64,000 nt of DNA from contig CAJINV010000011.1 in NCBI GenBank assembly GCA_905178155.1, forward strand, positions 3,009,144 through 3,073,143. The letters are read 5' to 3'. Shown here in pieces: positions 29,401-38,405 of the stretch. Made by a program: the position numbers and the translations under genes. Below the pieces are notes generated by a model. The model had not been told where the DNA came from and searched no databases. It was given only the letters and a program-made list of their open reading frames with translations. Positions within the stretch are counted from its first letter, which is position 1. Each line of letters starts with the position of its first letter. The stretch is from Amoebophrya sp. A120. Lineage: Eukaryota; Sar; Dinophyceae; Syndiniales; Amoebophryaceae.

Positions 29401-32400
29401 TTTTTGAGGCGAAAACCCCCTCCGTGAATGTTTCCAACTCAAGCACATTCGCGAACATACTCTCAGACGGACGAGGCGGGGCGGTGTAACGCGCTAAATT
29501 TGTTCTATTTTCCCGCTAAATAGTTTGGCCCCAAAGACAGGAAACTGCCTAAGAGGCAAAGCAGAAAAAGCCCGCGGGAAAACAACCGCCGCCCCCGCTC
29601 TGCCAAGCGCCGCAGAGCGGGCGCCGGGGCCTTCGCTCGGCCCGGGCCGTGCGGCGCGGCCACCCGGCCATCACGCCCGGGGAGCTTGGAACCTTGCTGC
29701 GGACCTTGCTTGCCGGGAGCGGCCGGGCAACTTCAAGTCAACGCCCGCCGACCTACCCAAGCTTGCGCGCGGAGCTTACGTCCCGCGCTCGACGGAAGAA
29801 CACCTTGCCCTTCGCCCCCGGAGAGTCAGCTGGACCTTTCACACGCGATCGGATCGCGGGTGGAAGGTGCGGCTGAAATCCACTTGGAATGCTTCTAAAT
29901 ATGTGTCTAAATATGTGTCTAAATATGTTTCTAAATATCGTTTTAAATGTGTTCTAAATTCCGACCGGGAATCTTCTAAATTTGGTCCGCGGATCCAAAT
30001 CCAGTGGGATTTCCCTGCTGTCGGATTTAGCAGCACATTTAGCGCGATATTTAGCGACATACTTAGCGACATATTTAGCGGGGAAGTTAGCGCACTTTTA
30101 GCGGCATTTTAGGCGTCCGGTTAGCCAAATTTCTGCGGAAAATCACGAAGATTTATCCGTCCGATTTAGCTTCCCCGAATTCCGGATCCGGGGGTCCGGC
30201 AGCGCGGCGAACTCGCCCGGCGGGCGGTGGCGCGGGGCCGCGAAGCCGGCAGGGGCGCGGGCCGGCCTTTGCAAAATTTAAAAATTCGGACGGAAACCAC
30301 TCCGAATTTTTAAATTTTAAATCGCACGAGGGCGGCGCCACGGGGGGCACCGCCGAAAAAGGAGCGCAAAGGGCCTCGCGCGAAGCCGCGGAACGCCCCC
30401 GGCGCCCGGCCGCCCCACGCACGAGGCGGGCGCAGGCCGGGCAAAGGCGCGCGGCCCATCAATGTGGGGCCGAAAAGCTGCGCGGCCTGCGGAAAAATTT
30501 AGCCAGATTATAGCGCGAATTTAGTCAGCACCCCCGCCCCGGGCCGTCCGCCTGAATACTCGAAAATATTCACGGAGGGGGTTCTCGCCTCAAAAAGCTG
30601 CCCGACGGATTTGGCAACATTCCTACTATTTTCTAAATCTCGCGCAAATCTCGCGCAAATCTCACGTAAATAAAAGCGACGCACTTCCGGCGCTTTTCTG
30701 GGCGTCTTCCATACCCAGACACTTTTACACTTGATAAGGGGTACCGTTGGACAACTCGTCTTCCTTTTTGGAGGTCGTCATCATCTGCAAAGAGTCTTCC
30801 TGCAGGCGCAAACAGGCCTGGTTCGCCCGCTGCACGAACCGCAGCCCGTTGGCGATTTCCCACATCGCATTTTCGTCTTTCTTCAAATTGGCGCAAAATT
30901 TGTTTCCCTTGTCTCCCTCCTTGGCCTGCGCCGCGGCGGAATCCTGGGCCCGCAGGTTCAGCCCCAAGCCACGGGCCTGGTCCACCAGGTCGCGCATGAC
31001 GTTGCGCGCGGCCCGGATCGCGCGGCTGACCCGCGTGAGCCGCTTGCCGGGTTTCGCGAGTCGCGGGTCCTCGCCGAGCCACTGGCGGTGCGAGATCGGC
31101 CGCAGATACCGACTGCCCTGGATGTAGGAGACCATGTTGTGCTGCCACGTGTTATCCGTGATTCCCGGAAGTCCGGTCCGCAGGTCCCCCGGGTAGTGCC
31201 GACGCACATGCAACGTCGGGTTCGCAGCTTTCGTCTCCGAGGAGTCCGCACTTTCGCCTCCTTGTTCCTCCTCGTCCCCCGAGTTCATTTCTGGTATATC
31301 CACCGCCGTTTTCTGTCCCTTCAAACCGGATTCCCTGGCGAAGGGGACTTCCTTGTCGGCGCCACCGCCCGTCTCTAGCTTGTAGTTCACGTTTTTGGCA
31401 ATCGCCTGCTGCTCCCCCGCCACCGCCGGCAGCAGGAACTCCCGCGTGCCCGCGCGGTTCTGCGCGCCCGGGGACTCAACCGCACTGTTCTTCAGCACGC
31501 ACACGCATCCGGTCACGCCCCCGTGGGTGCATATGGATTGCAAATATGTCTGGGTCTGGAAGAGTGCCAGACTTGTCATGCAGGTTTCCCATGACCCATG
31601 AGGTCTGGTACGTAGGACATAGCATGACAGATTCTGTGAGCATTCTATCATGCCTATCCTGCATGAGAAACTGCCTCTCGATTAGGTCCAAAGTGTAAGT
31701 GGACAGCTGCTTTTGGTAATCATACATGCAACACAGACTTTATACACTATTCAGATTTAGCAAGACAAGTTGCTTCGTTCCAGACCCAGACATATTTGCA
31801 CTTGATAGTGCAGGCAGGCTCGTCAAACCCCTTCGTGCTCCACGTCTGGCACGGCCGAAACTCGTCGCGACTCTTGATCGGCGCCGGGTCGTTGGTCTGT
31901 ATCAATTGTTACTAGTGGACTTTCTCAATAAAGGACCATTTGGCCTAAGTGATTCCTAAGTGTAGCCCCCTCGTGTTTCGCTCCAAAAGCCGATTGATAT
32001 CTGGACTCTGTTCTGATTATGTTGGGTTGCCATACGTAGACCGATGGCATTTTGATGCGTTCTGCACATTTCCATCGGTCTTCTTTCCAACATGCCAACC
32101 AGCATAGACTAGACCCAACACAAATGAACCTCGCGACAACGGCTCGGCGCAAAATCGCGCCTACGAATCAGGGAAATAGCGGGGCAAAGAACGAAAAGAG
32201 ACGCCGCGCGATGAGCTTCTTTGCGCGGCGGTTGCACTGGAGAAGAGCTGGGCCGTTTGCTACTCTTGCTTTTGGGAAATTTGCAAAAGCCCCAGCCCCC
32301 CCTTGCGGGAGAAAGCACAAAATGGCTGCCCACGTAGTGCCGTCGTGTGGCAGCCAGCGCTTACACGTTGGCACTACGGCCGCAGCCATTTTGTTCTTTC

Positions 32401-33336
32401 CCCCGCGCGCGGGAGCTGGATTTGTTGCGACATTTCCACTCCCTTTTGGAAAAGTTGCAAAATAGCGCCCCAGCGCCCGCCTGCGGGAGAGAGAACAAAC
32501 TGGCTGCCCACCTACTGCCGTCGCTCGACGCCGTTTACACGGTGGCACTACGGTCACAGCCAGCTGCATCCTTCCCCCACGAACGGGGGCTGAAACTCGT
32601 CGCGACTCTTGATCGGCGCCGGGTCGTTGGTCTGTATCAATTGTGAGCAGTGGGCCGTCAAGTAGACGAGAGAACAATTGTTGTCGCTGTCGCTGGTTCG
32701 TTCTGTGGATACATCAAGTACAACTACATAGAAAGCAAAAAGCTTGGTGTTGTTCAAGTTGTACATCATGAAACATAAATTTATACCGGCACACAAATGT
32801 TCCGCGCGTTCAGGTATCCGTTTGCGGGACAACCCTCTTCGAACGTGAAGGGGTTTTATGGAACTGTCAGGATCGACATCGACAAAATCGAAAAACTTGT
32901 AATGCACAAAATGCAGAGCACGCATGGCCTGTCTTGGGGAGCAAGCAAATGAGACCGGTTGCAAGCCTGTTTAGGGGAAGGCGATGCGCTGCCAGAGTAG
33001 CATCACAGGAGCAGTCTTCTTTGCCCAAACAGCATGACAGACCGGATTCTGGTGCTTGCGAAATTTGCCATGTGCCACTTGGAAACTAAGGCCCCAATTG
33101 GTATCGATTTTGTGCATCACAAATTACTTATTTCGATTCTGTTGATTTCGATCCTGCCGCTCTCATAGGTTTTCCTCGTTGATCACACCGGACTCCTTCT
33201 GCCCCTCGACGTGCCCCGGCGCGATGACTCCGATCTGGGAGGCGCACATGTAGCCTTGGGGGCACTTGATGAAAAACGAGGTCCAGGGATGTTGGAGGTG
33301 GCGCGCACCATGACCGTGGTGTGCAGGGGGCGCCAT
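26468..33336 (-). CDS. Multi-exon protein of unknown function containing a 3.7-kb introner
   Basis: Exons 33336-33168, 32856-32787, 31896-31808, 31531-30737, 27018-26812 and 26552-26468. Four of the five introns are introners; the other (32786-31897) has a GTATAA donor and an ATACAG acceptor. The sum is an exact 464 codons plus stop. The frame stays open upstream to an ATG at 33462, giving 506 residues, so the start is uncertain. The N-terminal part is Cys-rich (FIKCPQGYMCASQIGV, CPANGYLNARNICVP, GVTGCVCVLKNS). The middle is charged with GDEEEQGGESADSSE, then basic and helical (RLTRVSRAIRAARNVMRDLV), and the C terminus has an Ala/Thr linker before LRNEPYELPWRHVFARIASE. I do not recognise a family. 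The perfect frame closure over five introns is the main evidence that this is a gene. Confidence 0.6.
26553..26811. mobile_element. Introner A3
   Basis: 259 bp, family A TIRs, flanked by CCGCG on both sides. Excision with one CCGCG copy joins ARIASEAA to ECLQTSP in the unknown gene. Confidence 0.9.
27180..29437. repeat. 92-bp satellite array, about 25 copies
   Basis: Head-to-tail unit of 92 bp containing CGGGCAGCTTTTTGAGGCGA, then GAACCCCCTCCGTGAATATT, then palindromic AT-rich segments such as AATATTAATAATATT. Early copies (27180-27960) are more diverged and vary in length; later copies are nearly identical, so homogenisation or recent amplification proceeded toward the right. One partial unit sits inverted in the right arm at about 30545-30605. 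Confidence 0.95.
29440..30560. repeat. GC-rich core of the giant introner with inverted repeats
   Basis: Contains CTAAATATGTGT-type tandem words (29895-29935) that recur inverted as TTTAGCGACATA-type words (30020-30080). A perfect hairpin with arms AAAATTTAAAAATTCGGA (30273-30290) and its complement (30301-30318) also lies here. The outer parts pair imperfectly with each other. The open frames here reflect GC content and are not called as genes. Confidence 0.7.
31532..31807. mobile_element. Introner A5
   Basis: 276 bp, TIRs TATGGATTGCAAATATGTCT and an inverted TATCAAGTGCAAATATG, flanked by GTGCA on both sides. Its interior follows that of A11 closely and in the same orientation. Excision joins DEPACT to HGGVTGC in frame. 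Confidence 0.9.
32306..32405. repeat. Hairpin element 1
   Basis: Arms CGGGAGAAAGCACAAAATGG (32306 onward) and the complementary CCATTTTGTTCTTTCCCCCG (to 32405) pair over about 35 bp with a loop of about 30 bp. It lies in the intron at 32786-31897. Confidence 0.75.
32483..32580. repeat. Hairpin element 2, tandem relative of hairpin 1
   Basis: Diverged second copy about 176 bp from the first, with arms starting GCGGGAGAGAGAACAAACTG and ending CAGCTGCATCCTTCCCCCAC. The central TGCCGTCG to GGCACTACGG layout is the same as in hairpin 1. Confidence 0.7.
32857..33167. mobile_element. Introner B1
   Basis: 311 bp, TIRs TATGGAACTGTCAGGATCGA and an inverted TATGAGAGCGGCAGGATCGA, flanked by GGTTT on both sides. 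The TIR type is shared with B2. Excision joins NEEN to PFTFEEG in the unknown gene. Confidence 0.88.
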
Positions 33337-33462
33337 AGAAACAAAACGCTCTTGCGGAAGAGCGACATGTTCTTGATCATGCGAAGGAGCAGGAGATGAC
33401 AATGCGAAGAATTGTTCGCCCCGGCTCGTAGACGAAGGTGACGATCGGTGAGCCCTCGTCAT

Positions 33463-34141
33463 GGTGATTGATGCGGGAGAACTGCGAGGAGAACCGAAAC
33501 AAGAACCAGTATAGAGTCACTGCATCGACAGCAGGCTCAGTGGTCCAGTACTGTAGAAGATGAACAACATAGTACGAACAAACTAGTCGTAGTCCCGATT
33601 CATTTTTATCTTTCTTGTGAAGCTCTCCGCCACGTCGCCGCATCTTTCGGCGACGAAAGACCGAAGGTCTTGCCATTCAACCTAGCAGCGAATGTACGAT
33701 AGCGACAGTCACGATAACTCGATTCCGACCTACCACAAGATGACAAGGAGCGCTAGCCCTCGATAATCAAAGCTAACCTCAAAGAAAGACGAGAGTGAAG
33801 CCATGAGTTGCCAACATCGAACGTTCGAATGTTAAATCAAACACGACCTGCGCGACGAAACCGAACTACCAACAAGCGATAAGGCGATTGAGTGCGAAGC
33901 TTTCTTGTAACACTGAACACATCCAAGAATGCATAATTTCATGCAAATCAACTGTAGCTGAGTCGCCTTCATGTAGTTGCGCGCGATGGTGTTTCTTGTC
34001 TTTGTTGATCTCTACACTGACAGTTCTCACAGCAACAAGTGCTAGTCGAATTTAAACCGTCTGCTGATCGATTCGTTGTGCATGATGCCTAAATGGAAGA
34101 AGTAGTAGAAGCCACACATGGTAGCTCCTCATATTTCCTCT
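33463..34141. other. Intergenic or upstream region of the unknown gene
   Basis: A minus-strand frame at 33377-33676 has a protein-like stretch (SRINHHDEGSPIVTFVYEPG) after a TCCTCGCAG acceptor and could be an upstream exon of the unknown gene. I found no donor that joins it in frame. 33680-34141 shows nothing. Confidence 0.35.
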
Positions 34142-34693
34142 CTACTTCTTCCCGGCTCGGTTCTGTCCCACCCCGACGGAGAGGGACTTCTGCTTTTTTC
34201 CCTTGATACTTGTGGCCTGGAATTTGGCGTCGATCTTCACGACGCTCATGCCCGGTCCTGCTCCCGGCGCCACGGCTGCCTGGGAGATGATGTGCTCGAT
34301 ACCCTTGTTGATCTATCAAATGTAAAAATGTCTGGGTCCGGAAACTTGTGATGCTGGATGGCGTCTCATGATGAGGCCACAGATGCTGGCTCAGCATGAC
34401 AAGTAAGTTTCTGAGCTTCTAGGTGTTGCCTATTCTGCATGACAAACTGCGTTTCTGCATCACAGAAAAATGGAGCTCTTGGGTAACGTGCATGACAGAT
34501 TTAAGAGTCATGCCAGACAAGCATGACAGACATGCACTCTTCCAGACCCAGACATTTTTGCACTTGATATGATCCCCCGTGTGGCGATCTTCTCGATGGT
34601 GTTTCGCTTCTTGTTCTTCTTCACGTTAACGTGCGCCTTCCGTGCCGTGAAAGCGGCGTTCTTGCTCGCCTTTATCTTGAAGCCCTGCGGCAT
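34142..34693 (-). CDS. Small basic protein resembling UPF0390 / Leydig cell tumour 10-kDa homologue
   Basis: Exon 1 (34693-34570) and exon 2 (34313-34142) are split by introner A6. Removing it with one TGATC copy gives 96 residues. The start MPQGFKIKASKNAAFTARKA and the Lys-rich VNVKKNKKRN region, followed by INKGIEHIISQAA, match the general pattern of UPF0390 proteins. In those, MAQG or MPQG is followed by a basic stretch and an INK-x-IE helix. The C terminus is Lys/Gly-rich (SIKGKKQKSLSVG, ending RAGKK). Human and plant members are small nuclear or nucleolar proteins of unclear function. Similarity was judged by eye over short segments, so the family call is tentative; the gene itself is well supported by the frame. 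Confidence 0.6.
34314..34569. mobile_element. Introner A6
   Basis: 256 bp, family A TIRs (TATCAAATGTAAAAATGTCT; inverse ends CACTTGATA), flanked by TGATC on both sides. Its interior is the reverse complement of A2 with few differences. Excision joins KIATRG to INKGIEH. Confidence 0.92.
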
Positions 34694-35428
34694 GGTGGTC
34701 AGGTTAGTACTGCGGCAAAAAAATGGGATTTCGTAAATCTTGTATAGGATGCTGTCCTGTTTGATGTTCTAGTTTGTCGTTCCTAGTCCTCGTTAGCGTA
34801 TGATGAAAGCAAAAAATTTTCAAGTAGTTTACTTTTTTAGTGCACCTGTGAGTTACATTTCGGGAAAGTATCCTCAAAAGATAATTTTCAGTGGAAGAGC
34901 GATCAATCTTCATGTTGATGCGCGATGGCGCACTGTCCTAGTGATCCTCAGATTTTTCCGGATAATTTGCCATCATCTTTACACCTTTCATTCCATACGT
35001 TTCGGATCGGAAAGATTTCTCTTGGCTGTTGATCAAGATCCTCGTATCAATTTTCTATGTTCTTGACGAGTGAATCTCGAGATGGCTTTCCTTGTTCATA
35101 CAGAAAACAGATCCGGAGCGAAAAGACCACATTTATTATAGCACACTATGTGTGAGTCTGTAGATTTTTCGCAAGAAGATCTTCGCCGGATAAAAGGCAG
35201 TACTTAACACTCGCGTCCTCACACGTGATTGTTCTCCGGGATATTTTTCACCATCCGTAATTGAAAAAATTCTCCATTCTTGTTCTTTCAGAAATGAAAC
35301 TGACCCGAAAAGAAGTCTGGAAGGTGTGAGCGTCGCTGATATTGATGGGGACTTAAATCGCATTGACTGGTACAACTATCGCACGAAATTCAAATAAGTA
35401 AGAACGCGGCAACTGAATTGCCCAGCAC
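34694..35428. other. Intergenic, no feature seen
   Basis: AT-rich spacer between the UPF0390-like start and the PC4 gene stop. No repeat or RNA gene seen. Confidence 0.5.
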
Positions 35429-38405
35429 TCAAATCCATCCCTGTACCCTGGTCCTATTTCTTTTCAACTTTTGGTAGCAGGCTTCGTTCAAGCTGATGCC
35501 CTTCTTGCCGGGCTTCATCTCGCCGTTATGGGAGTGTCAGAATCGAAATCGTCAGAATTGAAATGATTTGTCAACATGCATAAAATGGATGCCAGTTGGA
35601 ACCCAGTTTCTAAGTGGCGCATGACAAATTTTGGTGGTCCTTCAATCCAGTTTGTCATGCTGTTTAGGCAAAGAAGACGGGTTTTCTCATGCTACTTTAG
35701 CAGCTCGAGCTCTAACCCCAAACAGGCTTACAATCGGCCTCACTTGCCTGCTCTGCAAGACACATACCTCGCGTCGTGCATTTTATGCATCACAAATTTT
35801 TCGATTTTGTCGATTTCGATTCTGACACTTCCATAGCCGTCGGCCTGGTAGTATTCCCGGATGTCGACGAGTTTTTTTCCCTTGAAAATGTTGTAGCTGA
35901 CTATAACCCGCTCAGTCGTTACAATCTCAAACGTTACAATAGAATCTGAGATTTGTCTTGCATGATGAGCATGATCTACATCTAGCCAACTCTCATAGGG
36001 TTGCGCATGACAAGTTCCGGACCTCCAAACCCCACTACAATCTGGGTAAATTTGTATTGCAAAAGGTGGAACGCTGTGCGAGTCTGTCATGCCGATCATG
36101 CAACACAAATTCCAGATTCTATTGTAACGCGTGAGATTGTAACGTTTGAGCAAGTCATACTGACCCGCTTCGCGTTGTCCAGCTCCCTGAACTTTCCGTC
36201 GGTGGATGAGGCTGGATGGTAGAAATGAAATTTAAGTGGAGAGTTCCAAATTTCTCGAAGATTTCAATTCGGTCCCGCAGCACAGGGTGAAAAAGCGGAA
36301 AAAAGAACTACCCTATGATGCAAAGTATTACTTTGCATTGTAAAGACAGGAGGGTATAGCATCTTTTCCTGTTTGAGTAGTTCCAAAAAAAACTATAAAT
36401 TACCAATAATAGCCGCCTCAGCGGGGGTAGTGAGGTCATGGCTGTTTTTTTGTCTTCACGCCAAAAAAAGACGCGACTTCTTTGCCCGCCATGCCATCGC
36501 GAGTAATGTTATGCACGACGGCACGGCGGTCACTGAAAATCTCGACCCAGGGCTGGCCTCCATTTGTTTTCGAGTCGAAAAGCCTTTCCCGCATGCTATG
36601 GCCCCGCCAGGGCCCCCGCCAGGGTTGGCCCCTTGGGAGCCCCAAATCTGGCCCGTAGCATGCGGATTGGCTTTTCGCCTTTGGCGGATTTTGTTTTTTT
36701 TTGTTCTTTTTGTCAAAATGCCGCATCTTCTGGCCTTGAGTCCGCCTCTGAAATGGCGGATTTTGGTGGCGTCTTTTACGGGGCCCGAATGTGAGCCAAA
36801 ACGAGGCCCATACCATGCGGATTCGCTGTTTTTTTCGGACTGCTGCTTTTTGGGCGCCCCTTTTTGGGCGCCCCAAATCGCCAGAAACTAAGGCGGCGGG
36901 CGCCTCAGAAGGGCGCCCCTTTTGCCGGCTCCCCTGCGTCGTTTTATCAAGCGGGAATCGATAGAATCCGCCCGGGCTACTTTGCCGCTAAAGCCCCGGC
37001 CGCTTAATAATTGAAAATCTTTTTCGTCAAAAAACACTTCCGCCCGCTTGAAAACTGCCGGCCATTTTGCAGGTGAGGTGGCAAAAAAACAACTAGGATA
37101 GAACGTTCGTGACCTCACTACATATCATTACGGGCAAACTATTGTAATCCGTAGTTGTTCAAAAATCGCAATTATACTTCCGAGCCATGCGTCGATGTCC
37201 GGGACGAATTCCACGAATTTGTCAAAGGCCGACTTTGTCAATGATATGCCCTTTTATCCTGAGTAAAAACGTACCCACACCAGAGTCAGGATGGGGATTT
37301 TGCAACACAAACCTAGGAGGTTTGTGAGTCACGCATGACAAGTTGCACTCTTCAGTGTAGTGCAGGTTAGCAAGTGCAGCCGCATCACAGATTCATCTGC
37401 TGACCCTGTTCACAGCATCACAAATTCCAAAACACGATTGGAAATAGCTCTCATGCGGATGCGCACTACAAGTCTTCCTGTCTTTGCAAATCTGCATTAC
37501 AACTCTGGTGTGGGTACGTTTTTACTCAGGATACCTTTTTTCCCGGCTTCATCTCTCCGTCCGCCTGGTAGTACTCCCGGATGTCGATGTATCGCAAGAA
37601 AAAACTGTTACAGTTACACATTGTGTTGCAGGCCAAGCAAGACAGACCAGCTCTGTCATGCCGGATACGCATAGAAGCCTCCTTTCATAGGTGTTTTCCC
37701 GTAGGATTTCTGCATTACAAGTTTTCTCTCTCATGCAGAGAAATTTTCTGTGTTGCTGATTTCACTACAAATGTGTATATTGTAACACTTTTTTCGTGGG
37801 ATACGATGAATTTCCGGCCCTTGAAATTTGACAGCGAAACGCGCTTCGTGGAATCCAGGGGGATGTAAGTGTTGCCGTCATCCTCGTCCTCCTCTTCTTC
37901 CTGCTCGGCGGGGGGGCGCTTGGGAGAGGACGCGCCCTGCTTGCTGGATTTGGAGGTCGTGCTGGCTGCGGGAGCGCCTGTAGGTGGGAAGTATGCGTAG
38001 GTATGTTGTGTGGCGCGGGATTTATTTCATTTTTTTTGTGTAAAAAGAATCTCCATTTTGATTTTCTTTATCATAATTATCTGTCGTAAACGAATCTACT
38101 GTACTTTTGGAAGCTGCCGCGGGCTTCTCTTTCTCCTCTACTTTTTGTTTTTTCAACGCCGGCAGTGGCTCTTCACCCGTGTCCTCGGCTTCCTCGTTGT
38201 GTTTCGCGGTGAAATCGGCAACGACTTCTTTAACAAACGGCTTGTACTCTTCCCACGATGGCACGTTGTGCGCTTGGAGAATTTGGTACAGACTCTTCAT
38301 CCGCAACTCCTCCAGCGTGCCGTTCACCTTCGAGTCTTCCAAAAAACCCAAAATCCAGGAACGGATTTTCGCTTCCATCTCGGGCTTATTACCGGTGCTG
38401 GACAT
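35429..38405 (-). CDS. DEK_C plus tandem PC4 transcriptional coactivator (p15/SUB1/KELP-like)
   Basis: Seven exons: 38405-38105, 37977-37804, 37589-37534, 37254-37178, 36211-36160, 35901-35836 and 35526-35429, an exact 267 codons plus stop. Exon 1 encodes a DEK_C-like helical domain (MEAKIRSWILGFLEDSKVNG, ELRMKSLYQILQ). An acidic and basic linker follows. Then come two PC4 single-strand DNA-binding domains. The first reads RVSLSNFKGRKF, IDIREYYQADG, EMKPGKKGISLTKSAFDKF; the second reads RVSYNIFKGKKL, VDIREYYQADG, EMKPGKKGISLNEACYQKL. Plant KELP has DEK_C plus a single PC4 domain, so the duplication is unusual. Introns 1 and 4 are GT-AG; the other four are introners, two of them dividing the second PC4 domain. 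PC4 proteins act in the nucleus in transcription and repair. Confidence 0.88.
35527..35835. mobile_element. Introner B2
   Basis: 309 bp, TIRs TATGGGAGTGTCAGAATCGA and inverse TATGGAAGTGTCAGAATCGA, flanked by GCCGT on both sides. Excision joins YYQADG to EMKPGKK in the second PC4 domain. Confidence 0.9.
35902..36159. mobile_element. Introner C1
   Basis: 258 bp, TIRs TATAACCCGCTCAGTCGTTA and inverse TATGACTTGCTCAAACGTTA, flanked by CTGAC on both sides. Excision joins AKRVS to YNIFKGKK in the second PC4 domain. Confidence 0.88.
36316..36337. repeat. Short perfect hairpin
   Basis: ATGCAAAGTA and ACTTTGCAT pair around a two-base loop inside intron 4 of the PC4 gene. It lies close to a GAACTAC/GTAGTTC inverted pair (about 36304 and 36378), so a second small element may be present. 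Confidence 0.5.
36428..37122. mobile_element. TIR-bounded insert in a GT-AG intron of the PC4 gene
   Basis: About 695 bp bounded by GTAGTGAGGTCA (36428-36439) and its inverse (37111-37122). A GTTTTTTTG-like word lies just inside both ends. The GC-rich interior has open frames but no recognisable protein. No clear target duplication is visible, and the ends do not start TAT, so this differs from the introners. The host intron (37177-36212) keeps normal GTATAA and CATCCAG sites outside the insert. Confidence 0.5.
37255..37533. mobile_element. Introner D1
   Basis: 279 bp, near-perfect TIRs TATCCTGAGTAAAAACGTAC, flanked by CCTTT on both sides. Excision joins MKPGKKG to ISLTKSA in the first PC4 domain. 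Confidence 0.92.
37590..37803. mobile_element. Introner E1
   Basis: 214 bp, TIRs TATCGCAAGAAAAAACTGTT and inverse TATCCCACGAAAAAAGTGTT, flanked by CGATG on both sides. Excision joins KGRKF to IDIREYY in the first PC4 domain. Confidence 0.9.

Larger units (their letters stand above)
27019..30736. mobile_element. Giant fold-back introner A4
   Basis: 3,718 bp between two AGGGG repeats. The ends read TATCAAGTGTAAAAATGTCT then GGGTATGG, a family A variant with GTATGG instead of GTCTGG on both sides. The inverted repeat continues inward for about 140 bp (27019-27160 against 30594-30736) and, more loosely, into GC-rich arms near 29460-29530 and 30490-30560. Inside are a 92-bp satellite and a GC-rich core with no credible coding sequence. 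Removing it with one AGGGG joins SNGTP to PGVAGE in frame in the unknown gene. Confidence 0.88.
31857..32644. repeat. 53-bp direct duplication flanking an insert
   Basis: An identical 53-bp block, GAAACTCGTC...TCAATTGT, occurs at 31857-31909 and 32592-32644. It contains the ATACAG 3' splice site and the start of the exon encoding TNDPAPIKSRDEF. Only the left copy leads into the following exon, so the right copy appears to be a stranded duplicate inside the intron. Confidence 0.85.

Noticed and set aside
27180-29437. 92-bp repeats read as a CRISPR array
   Set aside because: The repeats are head-to-tail without unique spacers, unit length is constant, and the context is eukaryotic and intronic.
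29525-30112. Plus-strand 195-codon frame in the giant introner core
   Set aside because: GC-driven, with simple repeats in translation (SKYVSKYVSKY), and it lies within the spliced element.
32554-32964. Minus-strand frame continuing IKSRDEF into QPPFVGEG as the real exon
   Set aside because: It runs into a stop and into hairpin repeats; the identical left copy at 31857-31909 continues into the Cys-rich coding frame instead.
36373-36891. Open frames on both strands between the two PC4 domains
   Set aside because: They lie inside a TIR-bounded insert within a GT-AG intron; translations are low-complexity and not family-like.
35429-38405. Two separate PC4 genes, the first ending at a TAA near 37127
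   Set aside because: A GTATAA donor after 37178 and a CATCCAG acceptor before 36211 join both halves in phase, and the full model closes exactly in frame.
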